Source: Fulvitalea axinellae (GTDB lineage: Bacteria; Bacteroidota; Bacteroidia; Cytophagales; Cyclobacteriaceae). From it: 64,000 nt of DNA. The stretch spans positions 62,001-126,000 of the forward strand of contig NZ_AP025320.1 of the NCBI RefSeq assembly GCF_036492835.1, read 5' to 3'. Below the pieces are notes generated by a model. It was not told where the DNA came from. It made no database searches and saw only the letters and a list, made by a program, of their open reading frames with translations. How positions within the stretch are numbered: the stretch's first letter is position 1; each line of letters opens with the position of its first letter. Positions 8,109 through 15,240 of this stretch are shown here, one piece after another. The translations under genes and the position numbers were made by a program.

Positions 8109-9611
8109 ATGAAGAAAACAGCATTATTGCTCGCTCTTTTTCTATCCGCTACTGTCCTCAGGGCCCAAAAGGTCTACAAGCCGGACCACGCGGATCTGGA
8201 CACACGTCCTTTGCCGGCGTGGTTTGGACAGGCTAAGTTCGGCATCTTCATCCACTGGGGACCTTACTCCGTTCCCGCTTGGTCGCCCAAAGGCACTTAT
8301 GAGGAATGGTATCAGTATTGGCTACAGACCGAGGGGATTTTCGGAAACGGAGATTTTTCCGGTAAGGAAATTCCCGACATGCAGTCGAAGCTCTACGGCG
8401 AAAGCTCCTCTTATTATGATTTCGGACGACAGTTCAAGGCCGAACTTTATGACCCCGCGCAATGGGCCAAACTGTTCAAAAAAGCCGGGGCCAAATACGT
8501 AATCCTCACCTCCAAACACCACGACGGATTCACGCTTTGGCCGAATAAAGAGGCCGGCAACGCCCGTAACTTTAAATGGAACAGCGTGGATATAGGCGCC
8601 AAGCGCGACCTTGTAGGAGACTACATGAAAGCCATGCGGAGCGAAGGCCTAAAAGCCGGCCTGTACTTCTCGTTGCTGGAGTGGTATCACCCATGGTCTA
8701 GACAAGGCATGTTTGACAAATTTGTGGACCGCCATATCCATCCCCAATTCAAGGATCTGGTGACCAGATACTCCCCCGACCTGATCTATGCTGACGGCGA
8801 ATGGGGCCATTCTGCCAAAGAGTGGAAAAGCGAAGAGCTTTTGGCGTGGCTTTACAATGAGTCGAGCGCCAAGGACCACGTGATCGTCAACGACCGCTGG
8901 GGGCGTGGCGACCGGCATAAACACGGCGGGTACTACACTACGGAATACGAGGTTCACGGCGTAAAAGGAGACCATCCGTGGGAAGAAATCCGGGGTATGG
9001 GACTCTCGTTCGGTTACAACCGTATGGAAGATCTCGAGGACTACAATTCCTCCAAAACCCTTATCCTGATGTTGGCCGATATAGTAAGCCGCGGCGGAAA
9101 CCTCTGCCTTAATATCGGTCCGCGCGCCGACGGCAAAATTCCGGTAATAATGCAGGAACGCCTTACCCAGATCGGCGCTTGGCTTAGCGTAAACGGCGAA
9201 GCCATATACGGTACAAAAAAATGGTCGACACCCATACAGTGGTCAAAAGGTAGCCGTGACTTTGACTTTAAGGCCGGCGGGAAAAAATATATCGAAGGCG
9301 ATTATATCTTAAAGCAAACCGTGGATCCAATTCCCGGAAAAGCCGTAAAGGAAGTCTTTTTTACGAGCAAAGGCGACGCCCTCTACGCTATTATCCCTAA
9401 ATGGAGGAAAGGCAAGGTTACCCTCAAAAACGTTACCGTCGCCCAAGGAGCCAAAGTCACTCTTTTGGGAGCGGACAAAAAAGCCAAATTCAGACAATCG
9501 GGTAAGAATCTGGTAATCGACATGCCCGATTTTGACCCCGAATGGAACCTTCCGCCGGAAGCGTATGTAATTAAAATATCAAAAGTGCGGAGGCAAAAAA
9601 ACACGATCTAA
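8109..9611 (+). CDS. Secreted GH29 alpha-L-fucosidase
   Basis: 500 residues beginning with a signal peptide (MKKTALLLALFLSATVLRAQ). GH29 landmarks are the opening WFGQAKFGIFIHWGPYSVPAW (residues 39 on), SKHHDGFTLW (136-144), and SPDLIYADGEW, in which Asp229 is the expected nucleophile of the retaining mechanism. The glycine-rich SRGGNLCLNIGPRADG segment and a C-terminal beta-sandwich complete the normal family layout, so the protein is full length. It should release alpha-linked L-fucose from oligosaccharides in the periplasm. It is monocistronic, with an AT-rich leader in front and a strong terminator behind. It sits between the first mobile zone and unknown genes, not in a recognisable polysaccharide utilisation locus. 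Confidence 0.95.
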   Translation: MKKTALLLALFLSATVLRAQKVYKPDHADLDTRPLPAWFGQAKFGIFIHWGPYSVPAWSPKGTYEEWYQYWLQTEGIFGNGDFSGKEIPDMQSKLYGESSSYYDFGRQFKAELYDPAQWAKLFKKAGAKYVILTSKHHDGFTLWPNKEAGNARNFKWNSVDIGAKRDLVGDYMKAMRSEGLKAGLYFSLLEWYHPWSRQGMFDKFVDRHIHPQFKDLVTRYSPDLIYADGEWGHSAKEWKSEELLAWLYNESSAKDHVIVNDRWGRGDRHKHGGYYTTEYEVHGVKGDHPWEEIRGMGLSFGYNRMEDLEDYNSSKTLILMLADIVSRGGNLCLNIGPRADGKIPVIMQERLTQIGAWLSVNGEAIYGTKKWSTPIQWSKGSRDFDFKAGGKKYIEGDYILKQTVDPIPGKAVKEVFFTSKGDALYAIIPKWRKGKVTLKNVTVAQGAKVTLLGADKKAKFRQSGKNLVIDMPDFDPEWNLPPEAYVIKISKVRRQKNTI

Positions 9612-9637
9612 CTACCAGAAACACTGGCTGACACAAT

Positions 9638-9668
9638 AGAGGTATCGTATCCATGCGATACCTCTTTT
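9638..9668 (+). terminator. Terminator of the GH29 gene
   Basis: AGAGGTATCG/CGATACCTCT, a perfect 10-bp stem with an 8-nt loop followed by TTT, 27 nt after the fucosidase stop codon. Confidence 0.8.
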
Positions 9669-9683
9669 GGTTGATCCCCAACC

Positions 9684-10175
9684 TTACGCTCGCCGACCAA
9701 ATTCAACTAAAAAACCACACCAGCTCTCAAGGTCCTCTACTAACAGAGAATCAATATCAAGCGCAGAATCGACCAACCCTTCTTTCCCGGATTTAACAGT
9801 AAAAAATGGATACCTCCGGAAAATCCCTAAAATCTGTTTATCCTGACAAAGCCTATCAGCCACGCTTTTATCACCGCTTTTCACCCAAAGACGTTTCCTA
9901 AACGGCAAAAACAACCTTGGTAACATCCCGGTTCGGACTCCAATTTCAAACACCGGAAGATCTTCGTCATAAATCTTTATTTCCAGCGAATTACGAAACC
10001 CGCCAACTCCGACCGCATAAACCCTTCGTTCCACAAATCCTATAGAGACTCGGAAATCTTTAAAAACCAAATTCGCTTTCGCCTCTCGTTTTCTTCCACC
10101 CACAAATGACCTTTCACTTTTCGAATAATCACCCTTATTCCGCTTTGTAAATTGTTCTAGAGCATTTAGATCCAT
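9684..10175 (-). CDS. Hypothetical protein, 163 aa
   Basis: Not recognised. A basic, soluble protein with no signal peptide. The N-terminal 30 residues are Lys/Arg-rich (TKRNKGDYSKSERSF), followed by alternating strands (FKDFRVSIGFVERRVYAV, SLEIKIYDEDLPVFEIG) and a C-terminal acidic patch (ALDIDSLLVEDLESW). It starts 10 nt after the 101-residue gene on the same strand, so the two form a small operon. The pairing of two orphan small proteins next to mobile DNA recalls toxin/immunity leftovers, but no motif confirms it. Confidence 0.55.
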   Translation of the reverse strand: MDLNALEQFTKRNKGDYSKSERSFVGGRKREAKANLVFKDFRVSIGFVERRVYAVGVGGFRNSLEIKIYDEDLPVFEIGVRTGMLPRLFLPFRKRLWVKSGDKSVADRLCQDKQILGIFRRYPFFTVKSGKEGLVDSALDIDSLLVEDLESWCGFLVEFGRRA

Positions 10176-10185
10176 AGGAAATCCT

Positions 10186-10491
10186 TTACGATAGACTCAA
10201 ACCAACTTTAACTCTATTATTCCTCAAAGAAATATCCGGCTCATCTATTTCCTCATGACAACTAATCTCTCCTAGACAAATTCCGATTTCACTTAATTTT
10301 CTTAGAAGGCCCCACAGGTCATCCTTTGTTAAATAAAACTCCAAGGTTTGCGTCTTATCAAGTAACAGGTTTTCGTAAATCAAACTCAACTCTCTAACCG
10401 AATATCCTGTGACAGATTCCCCAATCAACAGATTTACAAATTTAGCCTTGGTCCCCCTTTCATCGGAACCCAAAAGTTCAACCCATTCCAT
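10186..10491 (-). CDS. Hypothetical protein, 101 aa
   Basis: Not recognised. A small acidic protein (MEWVELLGSDERGTKAKFVNL) with a predicted helix around TKDDLWGLLRKLSEIG and a C-terminal strand RVKVGLSLS. It is the first gene of a two-gene minus-strand unit with the 163-residue protein, 10 nt apart. Composition and size would suit an immunity or antitoxin-type protein; this is a guess from size and context. Confidence 0.5.
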   Translation of the reverse strand: MEWVELLGSDERGTKAKFVNLLIGESVTGYSVRELSLIYENLLLDKTQTLEFYLTKDDLWGLLRKLSEIGICLGEISCHEEIDEPDISLRNNRVKVGLSLS

Positions 10492-10678
10492 AATTACAAA
10501 AATTCACATTGATAGCTTTCTATAAACCCAAGATAGGTAGTAGAGCACCTTTTAGATAAACAGTATCATTTATCAATTTACTTCCTCATCGTTACTCTCA
10601 CTTATACATTTCCCGGAAAACAGGGAGGTCGAAAACCCAGAATCTCTTTAGCTTGGCACAATTACTAAAAAAAGCACC

Positions 10679-11053
10679 ATGAGGGACTTAAAACACGTTT
10701 TAATCGCAATCCGCCGGCTGGAAATGGCGCAACAGGAATACGAAAAAAGCGGTGGCTTGGTATTGCAAGCCAAACGAATCGCCACTGCCTACGACAAGCT
10801 ACAGAAAATTTTGGAAGACTTTATCCATTATTGTGATGAAGAGCATAGAGAAGAAGGCATCCGGTTTTTATTCCATATCGAAGATTGGCAAGTGCAGTAC
10901 AATCATTCTATGAACCATGCGCCCCGGAGCGTAATGGATACGATAAAGCTTAACCTGTTTAACCACTCCATCCCGTACCCAGAAGAATGGGTACAGAAAA
11001 TACAAAGTGAATTCGACGAACCCGGCTGGCATAATGACACACCATCCTGGTAA
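10679..11053 (+). CDS. Hypothetical helical protein, 124 aa
   Basis: Not recognised. A soluble, mostly helical protein: an N-terminal amphipathic helix (MRDLKHVLIAIRRLEMAQQ), a second helix around YDKLQKILEDFIHYCDEEHR, then a His/Trp-rich C-terminal half (FHIEDWQVQYNHSMNH) ending GWHNDTPSW. It stands alone on the plus strand between two minus-strand units. No signal peptide or membrane segment is seen. Confidence 0.55.
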   Translation: MRDLKHVLIAIRRLEMAQQEYEKSGGLVLQAKRIATAYDKLQKILEDFIHYCDEEHREEGIRFLFHIEDWQVQYNHSMNHAPRSVMDTIKLNLFNHSIPYPEEWVQKIQSEFDEPGWHNDTPSW

Positions 11054-11271
11054 ATCCTCTAAACTATAGGGTTTTGTATTTCTTTAGGGTTAAAATCATC
11101 GACACTACCAGTTTCCAAGCTCATGACAGCGCCTACAGTGATGCCTAAACCTTATCCACTCCAAAAAATATAAAAAACAGCAATAGGATAAAGCCTTAGT
11201 CCACGGTCAAACCCATTGAACTTTAGCCCGAAACATTTTTCAAAAGCCCTTCGCTTAACAAAAAATTAAAA

Positions 11272-11302
11272 TTTGGCTTTAAAAAATTAATTGATAACTT
11301 TA
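11272..11302 (+). promoter_or_regulatory. Bacteroidota-type promoter, TTTG-N19-TAACTTTA
   Basis: TTTG at 11272-11275, a 19-nt spacer, and TAACTTTA at 11295-11302. This matches the Bacteroidota primary-sigma consensus (TTTG, about 19 nt, TAnnTTTG) except for the last base. It faces a short non-coding stretch ending in a terminator hairpin, not a gene. Confidence 0.45.
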
Positions 11303-11308
11303 CGGCAT

Positions 11309-11369
11309 AGCGTACAACAAAAGGGCGAGTAGGTTTGGACACTTTCGTTTCCACACCCTCGCTTTTTTT
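11309..11369 (+). ncRNA. Candidate small RNA of about 60 nt
   Basis: Initiation about 7 nt downstream of the promoter-like sequence would make a transcript of about 60 nt that is nearly all hairpin (GCGAG, GGTTTGG, loop, CCACACC, CTCGC) followed by seven T. No start codon or reading frame lies inside. It is antisense-convergent to the response-regulator gene, whose stop codon is at 11377-11379. It may instead be only the shared terminator of the flanking genes. Confidence 0.3.
11325..11369 (+). terminator. Strong intrinsic terminator
   Basis: GCGAG-TA-GGTTTGG / CCACACC-CTCGC with one mismatch, followed by TTTTTTT at 11363-11369. It ends plus-strand transcription; in the other orientation it lies directly after the response-regulator stop but has only a CTTTTGTT tract. 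Confidence 0.75.
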
Positions 11370-11376
11370 ATGCCCT

Positions 11377-12063
11377 TTAAAACCTAACGCACTCGTCCAA
11401 ATCGATCAGCCTGTGCTGAACAGCGTACAGCACCAGTCCCGCCACGTTTTTCGCCCCCGTTTTCAGCAATAGATTGCTTCTGTGGCCTTCCACCGTCCTT
11501 TTGGTTATAAACAGCTTATCCGCAATCTCCTGAGCCGTACACTGCTTACAGATCAGTTCCAGCACTTCCACTTCCCGCTCCGACAACATACTCTCCGGCT
11601 CCAGCTTCGGCCCCGGCGCTTTTGACGACACTTGCTTGCGAATCACGTCCATTTGCTCAGGTAAGAAAAAGTAGCCATTGTCAGCAATGCCTTTTATCAT
11701 ATCATACAACACATCCGGCGACACTCCCTTCGGCGCAAAGGCGCTCACCCCCGACTTGAGCATATAGCCCATAAACGTTTTCTTGTAATGTGACGAGACT
11801 ACCGCTATCCGGATATCCTTATATTTCTCCCTCATCACTTCAATAGTCGAAAGACCGTCCATTCCTGTCATACGAAGATCAATCATCAAGATATCGGGCA
11901 ATGTTTCGGCCTCCGCCAATTTCTCCAACAGTTCACCTCCGTCATTGGCCGTAAGCGATACCCTGATATCAGGCTTTTGCTCAAAAAAACCTTTCAACAG
12001 GCTCACAAAAAGAGCCTCGTCATCTACCAATGCTAGTGTTATCTTTCCCGAATCCTCCGACAT
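11377..12063 (-). CDS. NarL/LuxR-type response regulator
   Basis: 228 residues. The receiver domain (about 8-125) shows DD at 14-15, the phospho-acceptor Asp62 in ILMIDLRMTGMDG, and the SSHYKK segment with the switch Ser and Lys. The LuxR-type helix-turn-helix (about 160-220) is LSEREVEVLELICKQCTAQE followed by IADKLFITKRTVEGHRSNLL. This is the output partner expected for the HisKA_3-type kinase at 12391-13185 on the same strand. A 327-nt gap separates kinase and regulator, so the regulator may have its own promoter. The target genes are unknown. Confidence 0.93.
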   Translation of the reverse strand: MSEDSGKITLALVDDEALFVSLLKGFFEQKPDIRVSLTANDGGELLEKLAEAETLPDILMIDLRMTGMDGLSTIEVMREKYKDIRIAVVSSHYKKTFMGYMLKSGVSAFAPKGVSPDVLYDMIKGIADNGYFFLPEQMDVIRKQVSSKAPGPKLEPESMLSEREVEVLELICKQCTAQEIADKLFITKRTVEGHRSNLLLKTGAKNVAGLVLYAVQHRLIDLDECVRF

Positions 12064-12390
12064 ATTCCCTTTATCTGAATAATGATTTTTTCAATATAAT
12101 CCGAAACGCACTTTCCAAAGAGCTTAAAACAAAAAAACCTGTCGTTTTCGCCAAAAAACTCACATCACCCAAAACGTTACGTATTTACTTATCAATTATA
12201 GCCTTCAAAATACCACCAAGGCCATTTTCTTTTGGCTTAAGTGTGGTTCAGCTATAGGTAAATATACTTGTACTTCGATTAAAATAACTGGAAAACCGAA
12301 AATCACTACTTGGTTCCACTCCAAAAGACACACGCTTTTCCCATATGATACTATTCGTCCAAAACACCTATAACAGTTATCTTTAAGCTT
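12064..12390. other. Gap between kinase and regulator genes
   Basis: 327 nt without a believable frame. It probably contains the response-regulator promoter on the minus strand; no clear -33/-7 pair or hairpin was identified. Confidence 0.4.
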
Positions 12391-13185
12391 TTATATAACA
12401 GACTCCACTTTAGGTTTCTCCTCTGATTTAAGTTCGCATACAAACGCCATCACAAAACAAGTTCCTCCGCCATTATTCGACCGGAAACGGAATTCCGCAT
12501 TTATCGATTGTGTCCTCAACTCAATGTTTTTCATTCCCAAACCTTTGGATATCTTGGGAGCATTAAAGCCTCGCCCATTATCACTCACCACACAAGATAC
12601 CAGCCCCTGAGCCGAAACCCTGGTCAATATTCGAATAGCGGAAGCGTCAGCGTGCTTAACGGTATTGTTCACCAATTCCTGTAATATTCTAAAAACCTGA
12701 AGCTTCTGACTGTCTTTCCATTCCAGCCCAGACTCACTATGCCAGAGGTCTAAATCAAAACGCCCCTCCAACGGTCCTGCAAAATCTTCCACCAATTCGC
12801 CGAGCGTTGCTTCTTCCAACATAGGCGGTTTAAGGTCGTGCGATAACCGCCGGGCCTGCGTAATACAGTTGCTCAAGAGCGTCTTCTGGTCAACGCCCCC
12901 TTGCGGAGCGTACTGCGCCATCAGTATCACATTGAGCTTAGAAATCAGTCCGTCATGTAGCTCCGACGCTATCCGGGAGCGCTCTCTTTCCTGCACCTTC
13001 ACGCTGTCCTTAAGCAATTGCTTCTGATAGTCAAGCCTAACCAGCGCTGTTCTTTCCCTCTCAAAGAGAATACGCTTAAAATAAATCCGCGTAAATGCTA
13101 CGACACTGCCCGCCAGCAACACTACGATTCCCAACGCCATGCTCAGCCAAAGCGCAAACGTTTCCGGGTTCTGCCAGTCCGCCAT
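12391..13185 (-). CDS. NarL-family sensor histidine kinase (HisKA_3)
   Basis: 264 residues from the ATG at 13185 (MADWQNPETFALWL). The frame is open to a TTG at 13242, but that would deepen the overlap with the upstream membrane-protein gene; even the chosen start overlaps it by 43 nt. One transmembrane helix (about 11-33) is followed by a coiled-coil linker, the HisKA_3 dimerisation box RERSRIASELHDGL with His77, and an HATPase domain with ELVNNTVKHADAS (N box) and DNGRGFN (G1). There is no periplasmic sensor domain, so the overlapping membrane protein may sense the signal. It phosphorylates the LuxR-type regulator downstream. Confidence 0.9.
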   Translation of the reverse strand: MADWQNPETFALWLSMALGIVVLLAGSVVAFTRIYFKRILFERERTALVRLDYQKQLLKDSVKVQERERSRIASELHDGLISKLNVILMAQYAPQGGVDQKTLLSNCITQARRLSHDLKPPMLEEATLGELVEDFAGPLEGRFDLDLWHSESGLEWKDSQKLQVFRILQELVNNTVKHADASAIRILTRVSAQGLVSCVVSDNGRGFNAPKISKGLGMKNIELRTQSINAEFRFRSNNGGGTCFVMAFVCELKSEEKPKVESVI

Positions 13186-13799
13186 ATATGAAAGATGATA
13201 TGAGAATAGAAAAATACCGTAACCAGCAGATAAAACTGCCAAAATGCCCGAACCAAGTCAAGATGTTCGTTAACCAGAAAGTTGACCGAAAGACTGATCA
13301 GACAACTCACCGAAAAATATCCCAACACACTGGCATTAAGCCTCATTTCGGCCGGGGTAGGGCGAATCTTGCCTCCCACCGCTTTTCCGATAAACATCAG
13401 GCCATACCCCATAATGGCCAGCGATGAAATCACTTTGCCATAAGAGCGGTATTCTTCCACGGCAAACAAATTGCCGAGAAAGATAGTATCGACGATTATC
13501 AGAACAACTATCCCGACAATCACAGCTAAAAAAATCTTTGAGTCCGACCTTAACCAGTGCTTATAATACAGCACCGAAAAGATCAACAACTCAAAAAAAC
13601 CCAATATAGGTAGCAGGAAAAGGTTATCTCCCACGTACCTCGATGTCAGGTCGATAAGACACGACATTAGCATAAACGCTGAAAGCCATTTGGATGCCAT
13701 ATCCAAATGCTTAAACGAGTATGCAGCGACAACTAAGCTCAGCCAAAGTACTACCGGGGGCAGTAGGCTAGTTACTTCCCAAATCTGAGCGGCATTCAT
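13143..13799 (-). CDS. Multi-pass membrane protein coupled to the kinase, 218 aa
   Basis: About six or seven hydrophobic segments are visible (starting at VTSLLPPVVLWLSLVVAAYS and ending with FWQFYLLVTVFFYSHIIFHI), followed by a basic cytoplasmic tail RTGRTRKRLRFG. No family is recognised. The end overlaps the kinase gene by 43 nt, which indicates translational coupling, so a sensory or signal-relay role with the kinase is likely. The layout resembles Bacteroidota sensor units in which a 7TM-like protein precedes a short HisKA_3 kinase. Confidence 0.75.
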   Translation of the reverse strand: MNAAQIWEVTSLLPPVVLWLSLVVAAYSFKHLDMASKWLSAFMLMSCLIDLTSRYVGDNLFLLPILGFFELLIFSVLYYKHWLRSDSKIFLAVIVGIVVLIIVDTIFLGNLFAVEEYRSYGKVISSLAIMGYGLMFIGKAVGGKIRPTPAEMRLNASVLGYFSVSCLISLSVNFLVNEHLDLVRAFWQFYLLVTVFFYSHIIFHIWRTGRTRKRLRFG

Positions 13800-14148
13800 A
13801 CTACAAGAATTTAATACTCTTGTGAAAATACATATTCTGTCAGTTTTTTATACAATGAAATAAAAATATATCCTCTTGTTCCGAAAGGAAGGAAATCACT
13901 TAAAAACACTGGTATTCGTACACTAATTTACACAAAGCATAAAAAAACCACACTAAAATTGTATTAATCGAAATTAACTAACTTGTTTTAATACAAAAAA
14001 ATACAAATCAGATAAAATTTAAATGATAAGATTTTCAGAAAAAAAATGAATTAGAGCCATAGCCCAGATGTGAAAATGATCCTATACTATCAAAATGGCG
14101 CAGAGACGATGTAAAACCCGCCTCTACGCCAAAGTTATAGTCCACTTT
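13800..14148. other. AT-rich intergenic region
   Basis: 349 nt, AT-rich. It contains the terminator of the 14149-14940 gene at 14096-14131 and presumably the minus-strand promoter of the membrane-protein/kinase unit close to 13800. No coding frame is seen. Confidence 0.4.
14096..14131 (-). terminator. Terminator of the 14149-14940 gene
   Basis: TGGCG-c-AGAG / CTCT-a-CGCCA stem with a run of T on the minus strand, starting 18 nt past the stop codon. The arms resemble the degenerate AGAGACG-type palindrome also seen near 17250. Confidence 0.6.
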
Positions 14149-14940
14149 TTATGGAAGTAAAGGGTTGTCAATCAGGTTAAAACTATTAATCTCCTCTTCT
14201 GAACCGAACGGAGGTATTGGCTTCGTCAAATCTGTTATCGGGTCCTCCTCCTGAGGACTACCACCACCAACACTTTCCAACACCTTCTTATTCTTACCCC
14301 AAAATATCAACTCACCCTCATAATCGGTATCATGCGAGGCTTCAGGATCAATCTTTTTTAGACCAAACGTGGCAATGATTCTATTGTCTTCCGTCTCAAA
14401 AATATCCGCAAAATCAGCAAATGGCACTTTAAAAATACGATATATTCCGCAGTTAAACCCTTGATGTCCATCAGGGCTGTGCTCGGCACATTTCTCTTGA
14501 ACCCAAACCGGCATCATCATCTGCCAAACAAGATTTCTGGTCACAGCTTGCCTAAATGTAAGTTCATTGTCAAGGTCCGCAAGACGGGGCCCCGCCATCG
14601 GCAATTCGTTATAAGCGGTAAAATTATCGTAATCATAGACCCCGATATGGTTTGCCTCGGAACCGTCACAAGCATCCCTTTTGTCATTATTGCTATCAAC
14701 CACAATAAACTTCAGGCGATCTTCCCTACCGTCTATTCCGAAATAAATATGCATATATTCCGAATTCGTACCCTTCCACTTTTTTTCCCAGTCTTTCTTC
14801 GGAATCACAAAATGGTTTCCCTGAGACAAATACCTAGTCACAGCCTTCGGGCTATGTCTAAGGCCATTCCACAATCCGGTCGCTTGGCGGTACTGCTGTA
14901 CGGTATACACCGTATCTGTCACTGGTTTTACAGAAGTCAT
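14149..14940 (-). CDS. Hypothetical protein, 263 aa
   Basis: Not recognised. The ATG at 14940 (MTSVKPVTDTVYTVQQYRQA) was preferred over the more upstream start at 14973. It is soluble, acidic and rich in aromatic residues. Central segments are EYMHIYFGIDGREDRLKFIV, a DSNNDKRDACDG acidic loop that could bind a cation, and FADIFETEDNRIIATFGLKK. The C-terminal 40 residues are proline- and acid-rich (PITDLTKPIPPFGSEEE) and probably disordered. No signal peptide is present. It is a single-gene unit on the minus strand. Confidence 0.6.
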   Translation of the reverse strand: MTSVKPVTDTVYTVQQYRQATGLWNGLRHSPKAVTRYLSQGNHFVIPKKDWEKKWKGTNSEYMHIYFGIDGREDRLKFIVVDSNNDKRDACDGSEANHIGVYDYDNFTAYNELPMAGPRLADLDNELTFRQAVTRNLVWQMMMPVWVQEKCAEHSPDGHQGFNCGIYRIFKVPFADFADIFETEDNRIIATFGLKKIDPEASHDTDYEGELIFWGKNKKVLESVGGGSPQEEDPITDLTKPIPPFGSEEEINSFNLIDNPLLP

Positions 14941-15114
14941 TATAATTTGGTTTATCGATAAAAAAGATTCCACTCTGGCTAATCAGCTCAAGTGGATAAA
15001 AACAATTAAATCTATGACCTAAAGATAAAATCACAAAAATTAATCTTCATTATCGTAAATATAAACTCAAAATAATCACTCTACATGTAGTGAATGTTTT
15101 CGGAAAAAAACAAT

Positions 15115-15157
15115 AAAAAACCCATAACTCGCTTCCTGAACAGAAACAAACTATGGG
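15115..15157 (-). terminator. Terminator of the LtaS-like gene
   Basis: CCCATA (15121-15126) pairs with TATGGG (15152-15157). Reading on the minus strand, the stem is followed by TTTTTTATTGTTTTTTT, about 85 nt past the stop of the 15241-17193 gene. Confidence 0.75.
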
Positions 15158-15240
15158 ATTCTTTCCGATATAAAAGGAACGGATAGTTATTCCGTTTACA
15201 CCAAAACTAGTATTCTTATTTTGGGTTCCCGACTCCTTTT

